A stretch of 13,023 bases of DNA, taken from positions 1 to 13,023 of the forward strand of contig CAJUSN010000066.1 of NCBI GenBank assembly GCA_910589095.1. The letters run 5' to 3'. The notes under the pieces were generated by a model. It had not been told where the DNA came from. It made no database searches and saw nothing but the letters and a program-made list of their open reading frames with translations. Source of the DNA: an uncultured Muribaculaceae bacterium (GTDB taxonomy: Bacteria; Bacteroidota; Bacteroidia; Bacteroidales; Muribaculaceae). A program made the translations under genes and the position numbers. Below are positions 1 to 7,349 of this stretch, piece after piece. Numbering within the stretch: position 1 is the first letter of the stretch; the number at the start of each line of letters is the position of its first letter.

Positions 1-1314
1 ACCCTGCAGCGTGTAGGACAAGTAGTTGTAAGATATCAAATTATTCCTTTGCTGATACTGGTAGCCGTGGGATTGTTGTCAATTATATTCGGATTATCTG
101 CTTCAGCTGATAATTACCACCATAGTTCGAACGCTACTCTGAAATGGATATTAAAAATAGGTGCATTTGTCATTATAGGGGCCTTTGCCTCAATTCGCGC
201 AAAAAAAAGAAAAGAAAAAAATGAGGCTGATAGAGCAATAGAAGCGGCATTAAATGGAGAAGATGTCGCTGTTTCGGTTCATGATGAGAATTCTGCTGCG
301 GCCCTTGCAATCAGGTACCGAACCTTTGATAAAGCTGTCTTGGGCATTGCTGCTTTATTATCCATCATAGGTTTCTTATTTTTCATAGGTGGCGCAGATT
401 GGGGCATCATAATTTTGCTGGTACCATTGAGTATATGCTTCGTAGGTTCTATAATCTACGCAATGCGCCTGGTATTCCAAATGCTTATTGCGGGCACACC
501 TGAAGAGCGCATCATAATGTTTCCACCCAAGAAATCAACTTCAGTTCACCCTTTAGACCATGCATCTTCTGCACGAAGCGAAAGGCCCAGCCAGGTTGGC
601 GATTTTAAGCCGGCATTCGGTCCTCCTCCCGCGGCAGCTCCTCTCACGGAGCCTCCGATATCTTCCCGCCCTTCCTCTTTGACGCCGTTCTACTGGGTAA
701 TCGGAATCCTATCTGTACTGCTTATTATTTTACTTGCGATTCTCGCCAAACGTGCTATAGATAAGTCAGTGGAACGTGATGTGGACATGATGGTAGAGAA
801 TGCACACCAAATACTTGGTAATTATGAAAGTTCTGACCCGATCTCTTCTGAAGATGCGGATAGATATGGAAGTCCTGATGATAAAGTAGTTGACCAATCG
901 CCATCGGACTACTATAATGAACGTAAGTCAACAGAGTCTACCGTGTCCTCTGAAGAGCGCGAGATCATTAATAACGGTAATTTTGATCAGGCGTTGGTCG
1001 GCTCATTTACACTTGATGGATATATTAACGGTGAATATCCTGTGACAATGCGTATTTCTGTTTCATCTACCGGTAAAGTGACGGGCAAATACGCCTATCG
1101 AATTACACTTGAGAAATATGGCGACAAACCTTCCAGCTGGATTAAAATCCAAGGGCGCATCAATGGCAACAGTGTCAAACTTTCGCAGGATTGCCCAGGT
1201 ATAAGTGAAAAATGGCCTCCAATTGATGCTACTATCCTTACCGACAGTTCTACTGTACACCTTAATGGCGGCTGGTATCACAACAATTATTACTCTATTG
1301 ATGTGGAGAGTTAA
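1..1314 (+). CDS. Polytopic membrane protein with C-terminal beta-rich domain (5' end beyond the window)
   Basis: The frame is open from base 1 without a stop, so the gene very likely starts left of the window. The first in-frame start-like codon, a TTG at 49, falls inside a hydrophobic segment and is not a convincing start. The 437 visible residues show about five membrane segments (roughly residues 14-36, 48-65, 111-131, 133-162 and 229-249). A Pro/Ser-rich linker (about 175-228) precedes the last segment. An acidic, low-complexity stretch follows it (about 255-325). The last ~105 residues alternate hydrophobic and polar residues with many Gly, Tyr and Trp (GSFTLDGYINGEYP, then GWYHNNYYSIDV at the end), suggesting a small beta sandwich or barrel, probably outside the cytoplasm. 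I do not recognise the family and no catalytic motif is visible. It ends at TAA 1312-1314, facing the regulator gene on the other strand. Confidence 0.75.
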   Translation, partial: TLQRVGQVVVRYQIIPLLILVAVGLLSIIFGLSASADNYHHSSNATLKWILKIGAFVIIGAFASIRAKKRKEKNEADRAIEAALNGEDVAVSVHDENSAAALAIRYRTFDKAVLGIAALLSIIGFLFFIGGADWGIIILLVPLSICFVGSIIYAMRLVFQMLIAGTPEERIIMFPPKKSTSVHPLDHASSARSERPSQVGDFKPAFGPPPAAAPLTEPPISSRPSSLTPFYWVIGILSVLLIILLAILAKRAIDKSVERDVDMMVENAHQILGNYESSDPISSEDADRYGSPDDKVVDQSPSDYYNERKSTESTVSSEEREIINNGNFDQALVGSFTLDGYINGEYPVTMRISVSSTGKVTGKYAYRITLEKYGDKPSSWIKIQGRINGNSVKLSQDCPGISEKWPPIDATILTDSSTVHLNGGWYHNNYYSIDVES

Positions 1315-1346
1315 ACGCTCCACATTGTCATGCAACCTATATGCGG

Positions 1347-1378
1347 AAAGAAGCTGTGCCATCGGGCACAACTTCTTT
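1347..1378. terminator. Hairpin between convergent genes, probable bidirectional terminator
   Basis: Bases 1347-1360 pair with 1365-1378 to form a 14-bp stem with one C-A mismatch (1354/1371) and a 4-base loop. The outer part of the stem is AAAGAAG against CTTCTTT, so each strand has an A-rich 5' arm and a T-rich 3' arm. It lies 33 bases after the stop of the left membrane protein gene and 40 bases after the stop of the regulator gene on the other strand. It could therefore end both transcripts. Confidence 0.65.
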
Positions 1379-1417
1379 CTGCTTACATATGAATCGGTGC
1401 GGATTTTTAGAGTCGGT

Positions 1418-2017
1418 TTATATCAAGTTAATTTCCGAAAGAGGAAAACGCCTGCCGGAGGTGTACGAGCCAAGTTGCGTGGTGCCTCGGAGACACTCTG
1501 ATGCCATTAATGGTTGCCCTATAATGAAGCTTTCAACGGTGAGCAGATCATCAACAAGCAGCTTTATATTCACCGCTTCTATCACCCGGAGCTGCCGGGG
1601 ATTGTCGGTGGCACGCAGCTTGCATCCCTTGTTAGAGCCCCATTTCAGGATTATGATCTGACCCGGGCGCAAGTCAACGCACATGATAAGGCGTGCGGTG
1701 TTGAAACCCGAAGCATCATCGGGTCGCGAACATGCGCGGGTAAAGACGTCCCAGTCAGAGTAGCCGGCATAACGGCTTAAAATGGAGCGTGTGGAAAATG
1801 TGGGACGACTGTTGTTTGCGATATAACCCCAAAGTCGTTTGAGCGTTGTCACTCCGAGAGTTTGTCCCCCCTCCTCGCGTATAGCCGCTGAGAGCGCGCG
1901 GAAATCATTAGGTGTGCGAGGACGCTGTCCGAACTTCTCTTCAACCAAATGTTTCAGCAGAGAGAATTTATGCGAGTCATCTATCATGCCAAGTCCATGT
2001 TTTGATTTAAGTTTCAT
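1418..2017 (-). CDS. Helix-turn-helix-like regulator, Bacteroidetes type
   Basis: The product has 199 residues. I placed the start at the ATG 2015-2017 (MKLKSKHGLG). A start 45 bases upstream at 2062 is excluded because that ATG overlaps the apparent -7 promoter box (TAACTTTG, 2051-2058). Residues ~36-68 (NDFRALSAAIREEGG, then LGVTTLKRLWGYI) look like a small helix-turn-helix unit, continuing to ~98 with RPTFSTRSILSRYAGYSDWD. The C-terminal half (~108-199) has the pattern LRPGQIIILKW, a charged loop, VIEAVNIKLLVDD and FIIGQPL. This resembles a beta-rich second domain I associate from memory with many small Bacteroidetes regulator-like proteins. Its ligand and targets are unknown. It is transcribed away from the envelope gene set starting at 2384, so it could regulate that set or itself. 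DNA binding is inferred from the HTH-like pattern only. Confidence 0.7.
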   Translation of the reverse strand: MKLKSKHGLGMIDDSHKFSLLKHLVEEKFGQRPRTPNDFRALSAAIREEGGQTLGVTTLKRLWGYIANNSRPTFSTRSILSRYAGYSDWDVFTRACSRPDDASGFNTARLIMCVDLRPGQIIILKWGSNKGCKLRATDNPRQLRVIEAVNIKLLVDDLLTVESFIIGQPLMASECLRGTTQLGSYTSGRRFPLSEINLI

Positions 2018-2050
2018 TGTTAAACGCGGTTCGCTCAACGAACTGCAATG

Positions 2051-2082
2051 CAAAGTTACCATAACGGAGCGAGATAAGCCAA
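2051..2082 (-). promoter_or_regulatory. Bacteroidetes-type promoter for the regulator gene
   Basis: On the minus strand TTG (2080-2082) is followed by 21 bases and then TAACTTTG (2051-2058), matching the -33 / TAnnTTTG -7 consensus of Bacteroidetes primary sigma factors. Transcription would start around 2044-2046, leaving a leader of roughly 28 bases before the ATG at 2017. Confidence 0.7.
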
Positions 2083-2286
2083 TCGGAAAGGCTTTCGCGT
2101 GTTAATGATTGTGAATTTAGACTCTTTTGGACTCGTAGGGGATGGATAAATATATTCTGTTAATATAATTTTGTTTTTATAAACAAATTGAATTTAAGAA
2201 TTTTAAACTGATGATTGTGCTAAAATCCAAAAGAGAGACCGGTTTGAGTGATTTTCTTTAAATGGATTTATGATTAGGCACATTAA

Positions 2287-2327
2287 AACACATAAGAGTT
2301 CTTACTATATGTGATGTATTATGTGTT
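2287..2327. repeat. Inverted repeat upstream of the envelope gene set
   Basis: AACACATAA (2287-2295) is the exact reverse complement of TTATGTGTT (2319-2327), with a 23-base spacer. A related TATGTG (2308-2313) also pairs with CACATA (2289-2294), so alternative pairings exist. It sits 57 bases before the start codon at 2384. It could be an operator or a leader structure, but such matches are not rare in AT-rich DNA. Confidence 0.3.
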
Positions 2328-2383
2328 ATCAGTTAGGTCTATAAACCATTAAATGTTTTGCTATAATATAATATTTTAAAACC

Positions 2384-2884
2384 ATGAAACTTAAAAATTT
2401 ATTTCTTTTATTGGCAATTGCGGCTATCAGTTCAGCAGAGTCGCATGGTCAGTCTGTTAATGACATGACGGTAAGAGCATCGGAAGGTAGGGCCCTGGAT
2501 GGTCAAGTTCAGCTTTATATTCGTCCTCTTGTTGCGGAAGTGGAGGTGGATAAAGCTAAGGGTCGTATTAATGAGGTTTGGGAGATTACTGCTGAGGAAC
2601 TGGCATCAAGGTCAATTAAAGGTAATACTCAGGCAACGATTGAGAATCTTAAAGCTTACGGCGTATTTAAAACATTGGAAAAACATAACTGTGATATAGT
2701 TCTTGCTCCTTTGTTTGACGTTGCAATTTCGAAAAATGGTGCATCTGTGCGGGTTATTGGATTTCCCGGCAGTTTCAAAAATTGGGAAATCGCGACTGAT
2801 GATGATTTAAAAAGAGCTGCAGCAGCCGCATCCTCAAAGGGTTTGGAAGCTTCCCCCGAACTTATTAAACTTGTTGAAAAATAA
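2384..2884 (+). CDS. Small exported protein of unknown function
   Basis: The product has 166 residues. Residues 1-20 form a signal peptide (MKLKNLFLLLAIAAISSAES), probably cleaved near 20-24. No lipobox cysteine is present, so it is likely periplasmic or surface-located. The mature part has two features. First comes a segment with WEITAEELASRSIKGNTQATIENLKAYGVFKTLEKHN broken by polar turns (~66-102). Then comes CDIVLAPLFDVAISKNGASVRV followed by IGFPGSFKNW (~103-134). This arrangement (a protein-level statement of where a value resides, then G-[YF]-P-x-x-[FY]-x-N) is reminiscent of a family of Bacteroidetes exported proteins I know from memory as ending in GYPAxYxNF. I cannot name it. The gene is 13 bases upstream of the beta-barrel gene and is probably co-transcribed with it. 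Confidence 0.8.
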   Translation: MKLKNLFLLLAIAAISSAESHGQSVNDMTVRASEGRALDGQVQLYIRPLVAEVEVDKAKGRINEVWEITAEELASRSIKGNTQATIENLKAYGVFKTLEKHNCDIVLAPLFDVAISKNGASVRVIGFPGSFKNWEIATDDDLKRAAAAASSKGLEASPELIKLVEK

Positions 2885-2897
2885 TAAAGCGCATAGA

Positions 2898-3545
2898 ATG
2901 AAACGATCAATTCTTTTTTCCCTTATCATGATGTTGGTCTCAAATGTCATGACGGCTCAAAAAGTTACCACGTATTCGCAAGAAATGTTACCTAAAGAAC
3001 ACCCCGGTGAGCGCATAAAATCATGTAAAAAGCAATGGTTTGGCATTTCAGCCGGAGGAGGCTTCTTAAGAGGTGATGAAGAGGATTTAATGCCTATATA
3101 TGATATCTATGTGTCTTATCGCCATTCTATCTCAAATGTGCCTCTTTTCGTTGGGGCGGATCTCGGAAGTTCTCAAGTGTTGAAAGGGCCGGCCTATGAA
3201 GCGTCCGGTTCAGACTATACCGCACCATCTCTCTATATTATGCCAACGTTCGGAGTGATTGTGCCTCTTCGTAGAAAAGTTGAATTTGATTTTCACATTG
3301 GTCTTGGTTACGAAATATTGGTAGGTGAGTATGAAAGCGATGTTTTGACTCCATATCATGAGCGAGAGCTATCGCGCAATGGATTGAGGATGAAGGCCTC
3401 TGCAGGCATTTGGATAAATCATGTGGGAATCGCACTCAGTTATGCGCCAAGAATGCAGTTTGAAACGTATTTTGATAAAGGAAGCAAATATAGGGAAATT
3501 TTTGTTCCGCACAGATTCTTGCTGAATATGTCATATAGATTTTGA
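2898..3545 (+). CDS. Putative outer-membrane beta-barrel protein
   Basis: The product has 215 residues from the ATG at 2898. An in-frame ATG at 2871 would place nine polar residues before the signal peptide and overlap the upstream gene, so 2898 is preferred. Residues 1-20 are a signal peptide (MKRSILFSLIMMLVSNVMTA). The mature chain alternates amphipathic strands with turns (IYDIYVSYRHSI, PLFVGADLGSS, LYIMPTFGVIVPL, VEFDFHIGLGYEI, LRMKASAGIWINHVGIALSY). It ends in FLLNMSYRF, with the terminal aromatic residue typical of outer-membrane barrels. About eight strands would fit the length. Function is unknown; a small porin-like or structural barrel is likely. It lies between two other exported proteins, which supports an envelope role. 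Confidence 0.8.
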   Translation: MKRSILFSLIMMLVSNVMTAQKVTTYSQEMLPKEHPGERIKSCKKQWFGISAGGGFLRGDEEDLMPIYDIYVSYRHSISNVPLFVGADLGSSQVLKGPAYEASGSDYTAPSLYIMPTFGVIVPLRRKVEFDFHIGLGYEILVGEYESDVLTPYHERELSRNGLRMKASAGIWINHVGIALSYAPRMQFETYFDKGSKYREIFVPHRFLLNMSYRF

Positions 3546-3630
3546 CTCGCGCGGATGTTTTTTCTAAATATATAGATTTTCATCTCTCAGTATCTCTGTT
3601 AGCGGAAGCAAAGTTTAGTCTATTGTTGCG

Positions 3631-3738
3631 ATGAAAGAACGCTTTTTACTTGCTGTCGCCATATTTGTGGCATATTACGCTATAACTGACTGGGATTTCG
3701 ATGGCGAACTAGGGCTTACATATAAACGCAAATTATAA
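3631..3738 (+). CDS. Possible 35-residue membrane peptide
   Basis: An ATG at 3631 opens a 35-codon frame ending at TAA 3736-3738. The peptide begins MKERFLLAVAIFVAYYAITD and ends with GELGLTYKRKL. It therefore has one likely membrane helix (about residues 5-18) flanked by charged residues, with a basic C-terminus that fits positive-inside rules only if that end is cytoplasmic. The stop is 7 bases before the next gene's ATG, consistent with coupling to it. No convincing promoter box is seen; TATTGTTG (3621-3628) is a one-mismatch -7 match that would make the message nearly leaderless. It may be a real small protein or a chance frame in the leader of the TonB-domain gene. Confidence 0.5.
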   Translation: MKERFLLAVAIFVAYYAITDWDFDGELGLTYKRKL

Positions 3739-3745
3739 ATTAAAT

Positions 3746-4945
3746 ATGAAATCAGTCATTTTTTTGAAAGTCTCAATCGTGGCACTTACGATAATCGGGG
3801 GTGCATTACATTCGAATGCAATTAAATCGAATCTTCGCTACTACAAAGAGCTGCACACTCTTACTGAACGAGGCTTGAAAGGTAAGGTCAAAAAAGTAGT
3901 TACCTATGACGTTCCGTTCACCAGAGAGTGGGGAGAAATTAAACTTGGACAAAAAGAGCCGATTGATTCTTCCATTTACGATACGCAAGGTCGCGCATTG
4001 CTACGATGGTCAAACGATAAATATGGTGACGGAGGAACATATTATTTTTCGTGGAACGGAAATGAACGTAGGGTTCTTTATAGGACAGATGCGGGCGACA
4101 AATGTGATTATAATTATGTTTATGAGTATGATGCTAGTAAACGGATTAAATCTGTCACTGAAAAAGTTCAATATGATGGTCGGATGAGCTCTAAGAATTC
4201 TATGGGTAAAGTGGCTTTTGAATATAATATGCAGGGAAAATATCGTCCGACTGTATATGAATCAATAGATGATCCCGGGCATACATGGAACTTTTTGGAT
4301 GTAGATGAAGATAGGAGTTGGGATACAAATCTCAGGCGGGAAGCTCAGTACGTGGAATACGACTTTGACAGATACGAAAATTGGAAGGCGCTAACTGATG
4401 AAAATGGCAATTGGATTGAAGCGCAAGAATATGACAAGAGTGGCGAAAACTGGTTCATTTCGCGTATTATAATTCGCGAAATTGAGTATTACCGTCCCGG
4501 AGAAACCTCGGCTCCTTCAATCCCTAATTCACCTTTCGCACTTGAAAAGATAGTTGAAAATGGTTCCACCGAAGAGTTAAAGCCGTATCAAACTGCGGAG
4601 AATTCCTCCGGAAATATTAGGGATGATGGAACGATTTATACTACTGTAGAGACGATGCCTCAGTATCCGGGCGGTGAGGCAGCGCTTAATGCCGACATAT
4701 CCAAGAATATTCAATATCCATCGTCAGCGCAAAAAAATGGCTTAGGTGGAAAAGTTGTAGTGCAGTTTGTAGTAACAAAAACGGGGCTGATTGGCGATGT
4801 TAAGGTAGCGCGCGGTTGTCATCCTGAGCTTGATAAAGAAGCCTGCCGAGTGGTGAAAACGTTAAAGAAGTTTTCGCCAGGCATACATAATGGTAAGCCG
4901 GTGAATGTTTGGTACACAAGCGTAATACGCTTCCGGGCTCATTAA
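3746..4945 (+). CDS. Exported protein with a TonB C-terminal domain
   Basis: The product has 399 residues. Residues 1-25 form a signal peptide or uncleaved anchor (MKSVIFLKVSIVALTIIGGA, then LHSNA). Residues ~36-250 hold KGKVKKVVTYDVP followed by YD-type units (IYDTQGRALLRW, YEYDASKRIKSV, EYDKSGENW), a pattern found in many Bacteroidetes secreted proteins. After a Pro/Ser-rich linker (~250-300), residues ~304-398 form a TonB C-terminal domain: MPQYPGGEAAL, NIQYPSSAQKNGLGGKVVVQFVV, KVARGCHPELDKEA and VNVWYTSVIRF. TonB proper passes proton-motive energy from ExbBD to outer-membrane receptors. Here there is no obvious long periplasm-spanning Pro/Lys region, so an energiser role is uncertain and the domain may instead bind peptidoglycan or an outer-membrane partner. 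It closes the plus-strand envelope set. Confidence 0.88.
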   Translation: MKSVIFLKVSIVALTIIGGALHSNAIKSNLRYYKELHTLTERGLKGKVKKVVTYDVPFTREWGEIKLGQKEPIDSSIYDTQGRALLRWSNDKYGDGGTYYFSWNGNERRVLYRTDAGDKCDYNYVYEYDASKRIKSVTEKVQYDGRMSSKNSMGKVAFEYNMQGKYRPTVYESIDDPGHTWNFLDVDEDRSWDTNLRREAQYVEYDFDRYENWKALTDENGNWIEAQEYDKSGENWFISRIIIREIEYYRPGETSAPSIPNSPFALEKIVENGSTEELKPYQTAENSSGNIRDDGTIYTTVETMPQYPGGEAALNADISKNIQYPSSAQKNGLGGKVVVQFVVTKTGLIGDVKVARGCHPELDKEACRVVKTLKKFSPGIHNGKPVNVWYTSVIRFRAH

Positions 4946-4964
4946 TAGGTTCCTGATTATCTGT

Positions 4965-4980
4965 AGCTTCCTTAGAAGCT
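4965..4980. terminator. Weak hairpin between convergent genes
   Basis: AGCTTC (4965-4970) pairs with GAAGCT (4975-4980) around a 4-base loop. It lies in the 58-bp gap between the TonB-domain gene and the convergent ADP-ribosylglycohydrolase gene, where termination is expected from both sides. There is no T-tract on either strand, so support is mainly positional. Confidence 0.25.
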
Positions 4981-5003
4981 GATGTCGATATGTCTTCAGT
5001 TTC

Positions 5004-5789
5004 TTAAAAACGTTGGTTGAACTTGGCAATCACGGTTTTCATTTCTTCAGGCAGGAAGCCGAGTACCTTCTCTGCTATATTGTCAGGTACACCCCAAATT
5101 GCTTCGGCAATGCTGCCAACTATGGCGCCGAGTGTATCAGCATCCGCCCCGAGACTTACAGCTTTCCTTACAGCTTCTTCAAAATTTGCGCTATTGCGGA
5201 TTATCCAAAGAGCCACCGGAACAGTGCCTTGGCAAGTTTCATCAAATCTGTTGCGCACTGCCGATTCTTTTATATTAAGGTCGTAGCCCGAAAAATTGGC
5301 GCATTCCTCTATAATTTCTTCCACGGCTAAGGGCTTTCCTTCGCGACGCAGCTGCAACGCGAGGTAAATGGCTAAAGCTGTGGTTTGTGCTCCCTTTATC
5401 CCTTCGGGATGATTGTGGGTACATTCAGCGGTTGCTTTGGCATTGGTCAAGACTTCATTACGGTCAGTCCATGCCCACGCCACTGCGCTTACTCTCATAG
5501 CGGCCCCGTTGCCGTAGCTACCATAGGGCATAGGATTGTCGGAATCAACCCATCTTCGGAATGAACCACCGTATCCTCCCATGGGATCAGGGTATTTCCT
5601 GCACCATTTATGGATAGCACTCCCGTAGTCTTCACCTTGGAGAATTGCGTCGGCAACTGCTATAGTGCAAATGGTGTCATCCGTAAACGAACACTCTTTC
5701 GAGAACAATGCGAAATTATAAGTGTTGGTCGGTGCAGGATTGAATTCAAATCTACTCCCCGCGATATCTCCTATAATGGCTCCTATCAT
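5004..5789 (-). CDS. ADP-ribosylglycohydrolase family protein (DraG-like)
   Basis: The product has 261 residues, a usual single-domain length. The family (PF03747) uses two metal ions, normally Mg, to remove ADP-ribose from protein side chains or small molecules. The family signatures are present: GDIAGSRFEF (7-16), SFTDDT (34-39), GNGAAMRVS (93-101), HNHPEGIKGA (125-134), CQGTVPVAL (186-194) and SLGADADTLGAIVGSIAEA (212-230). The acidic pairs in FTDDT and GADADT are the expected metal ligands, so the enzyme looks intact. There is no signal peptide, so it acts in the cytoplasm. The target is unknown; arginine- or other ADP-ribose conjugates are possible. It follows the kinase gene by 54 bases and may be the last gene of the prfA transcript, although TATCTTTA and TACATTTA in the gap are weak -7-like boxes that could give it its own promoter. 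Confidence 0.93.
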   Translation of the reverse strand: MIGAIIGDIAGSRFEFNPAPTNTYNFALFSKECSFTDDTICTIAVADAILQGEDYGSAIHKWCRKYPDPMGGYGGSFRRWVDSDNPMPYGSYGNGAAMRVSAVAWAWTDRNEVLTNAKATAECTHNHPEGIKGAQTTALAIYLALQLRREGKPLAVEEIIEECANFSGYDLNIKESAVRNRFDETCQGTVPVALWIIRNSANFEEAVRKAVSLGADADTLGAIVGSIAEAIWGVPDNIAEKVLGFLPEEMKTVIAKFNQRF

Positions 5790-5843
5790 AGCTTAATGAT
5801 TCAATTTTATAAATGTAGCTAAAGATAATGGCATCGTTTCCGG

Positions 5844-7349
5844 TCAATACATTTTCCAGCGTTTAAGATCTTCTTCAGGATAGGCGACTCTGATATAGTA
5901 CGTGCCATCTTCCATCAAAGAATCGAGTCTGACCCGGCCGTCCGGCATTCGTTGTCGGACGGCTTGCGTCCATCCATTCATTCCGGTGCGTTTGTACACC
6001 CGTAGCAGCCCCTCGGATTCATCACCTTTACGGTCAAGATCCTCTCCATAATTCTTGATGGTCTGTGAAGCTATTTGCATCATCTGACTGAATGCCGGTG
6101 ATTCTTTCGGAATTTTAGTTTTCAGCCACTGCGCTACATCCTCTTTGGCCAAGTGACGCCAATAGCCAACATAGATCAGATCCAGCGTGCGCCGATGCTT
6201 AAGAGTGTCCAGTTTATGCATGTGCTCATTCCAGCGCGCCTGGGCTGCTTGAAGTGCGTGAGAGTATACTTGATTTTCAAACAGCTCGCTGTCGCCCTTA
6301 TCCACTGGCTCTTCCACTTCGGGCTCTGATGGAGGTTGAATCAACATGGTGGTGTCACCGTAAAAGGGGAGTGGAGGGATGGCAGTTGGGGTAGTGTCAG
6401 GTGAAATTATGATGGAGTCGGTGCGCGTGGCGGGTACTGCCTCTGCAATAGTGGCTGGTGCTACCGGCGTGAGCTCCATGGGCTTCTCCGAAGGATGATG
6501 GGTTAAAGTGATGCTCCCGCCAACAATCAACGCTCCGATTGCCGCTGCGCCGGTAACATACATAGCCACGAGGCGACGACGCGCTTTCCGCAGGATCAAT
6601 GGGATGTCGTAGGCATTCGCCGGACGCTCCTTCGGATCCCCGGCACAGCATCGGGCAGCCACTGAGAACCAAGCACGGTCGGAACGCGGACGCATCTGCT
6701 GCATAATCACACCGAGTGAATAAATGTCGGCGCGGTTGTCAATTTCTTCCACCGGTCCGTCAAGTTCAGGTGCGGCATATTTGCGGGTAGAACCAACGGC
6801 TTTCAATTTGGTGAAAAGCGGACTGTCGGAAAATCCAAAATCTATTATCTTTATGATGTTGCTCCCTTTCAGAAGCATTATATTCGACGGTTTCAGGTCA
6901 AGATGCACCACCTGGCAAGCGTGTATGTACGACAGAGCCTCGCAGAGCCTCGCGAGCAATGTTTCCGCTTCCCTTTGTGATAGGGTGCCGGTGGTGCTCA
7001 AATATTCGCGTAGCGTTGGGCCGTTGACATACTCCATAACAATGCACGTTCCAATCTCCGGCACATTCTCCATGCCGAAAGTACGCGCCACTCCAGGATG
7101 ATTGAGTAGCATCCCGAGTTGGTATTCCTTGAAAAGCAATTGTTTATGAGGAGTGCTGGAAGCATGCTCGGCTTCCAATGTTTTCAGTGCGAAAATCCTA
7201 CCGGCTTTACGTGCCCGATATAGCCGGTAAAATCCCGAACTTCCGGAATCGAGCTCAGAGAGTATCTCCCATTTTTCATCGCTCTGGAATAGCGGGAGCG
7301 ATGAAAAATGAGAGGTTGAAGACGTGCTTATGTCTGGGTCGCGAATCAT
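5844..7349 (-). CDS. Membrane-anchored Hanks-type Ser/Thr protein kinase
   Basis: The product has 501 residues. The kinase domain spans ~27-255. It has a loosened glycine loop (LDSGSSGFYRLYRAR, 33-47), the ATP-binding lysine in FALKTL (K56), the likely helix C glutamate (E75) and the catalytic loop VVHLDLKPSN (147-156). It also has DFG (170-172), YAAPEL (191-196) and ADIYSLGVIM (207-216). HLD replaces the usual HRD, so activation-loop control may differ, but D151, N156 and D170 are present and activity is likely. A basic patch (RKARRR) leads into one membrane helix (~263-283). A Thr/Pro-rich linker (~285-350) follows, then a ~150-residue domain predicted outside the cytoplasm, ending in GTYYIRVAYPEED. 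PASTA repeats are absent, so the sensed ligand is unknown. Its ATG shares one base with the pyrF stop (TAATG), implying translational coupling. Confidence 0.93.
   Translation of the reverse strand: MIRDPDISTSSTSHFSSLPLFQSDEKWEILSELDSGSSGFYRLYRARKAGRIFALKTLEAEHASSTPHKQLLFKEYQLGMLLNHPGVARTFGMENVPEIGTCIVMEYVNGPTLREYLSTTGTLSQREAETLLARLCEALSYIHACQVVHLDLKPSNIMLLKGSNIIKIIDFGFSDSPLFTKLKAVGSTRKYAAPELDGPVEEIDNRADIYSLGVIMQQMRPRSDRAWFSVAARCCAGDPKERPANAYDIPLILRKARRRLVAMYVTGAAAIGALIVGGSITLTHHPSEKPMELTPVAPATIAEAVPATRTDSIIISPDTTPTAIPPLPFYGDTTMLIQPPSEPEVEEPVDKGDSELFENQVYSHALQAAQARWNEHMHKLDTLKHRRTLDLIYVGYWRHLAKEDVAQWLKTKIPKESPAFSQMMQIASQTIKNYGEDLDRKGDESEGLLRVYKRTGMNGWTQAVRQRMPDGRVRLDSLMEDGTYYIRVAYPEEDLKRWKMY

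Larger units (their letters stand above)
2018..2383. other. Gene-free AT-rich divergent intergenic region
   Basis: This 366-bp stretch separates the divergent regulator and envelope gene sets. It holds the regulator promoter (2051-2082). From about 2140 it is strongly AT-rich. On the plus strand there is a TAATTTTG (2166-2173) matching the -7 consensus but without a well-placed -33 box, and it overlaps a small AT hairpin (2170-2176 with 2181-2187). A further inverted repeat lies at 2287-2327, and a 10-base element at 2122-2131 recurs inverted at 2226-2235. I see no coding potential or RNA gene. The promoter of the gene at 2384 must be here, but I cannot place it with confidence. Confidence 0.6.

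Noticed and set aside
1205..1661. Overlapping plus-strand open frames across the end of the left gene and the regulator
   Set aside because: They run through the terminator hairpin and antisense to the regulator, and show no domain pattern, signal peptide or plausible start context.
2166..2173. TAATTTTG as the promoter of the gene at 2384
   Set aside because: The -7 match is good but no TTG or TTTG lies 19-21 bases upstream and the leader would be about 205 bases, so it is not listed as a promoter.
2170..2187. AT-rich 7-bp hairpin as a terminator
   Set aside because: No gene ends upstream of it on either strand; it is probably a chance feature of AT-rich DNA.
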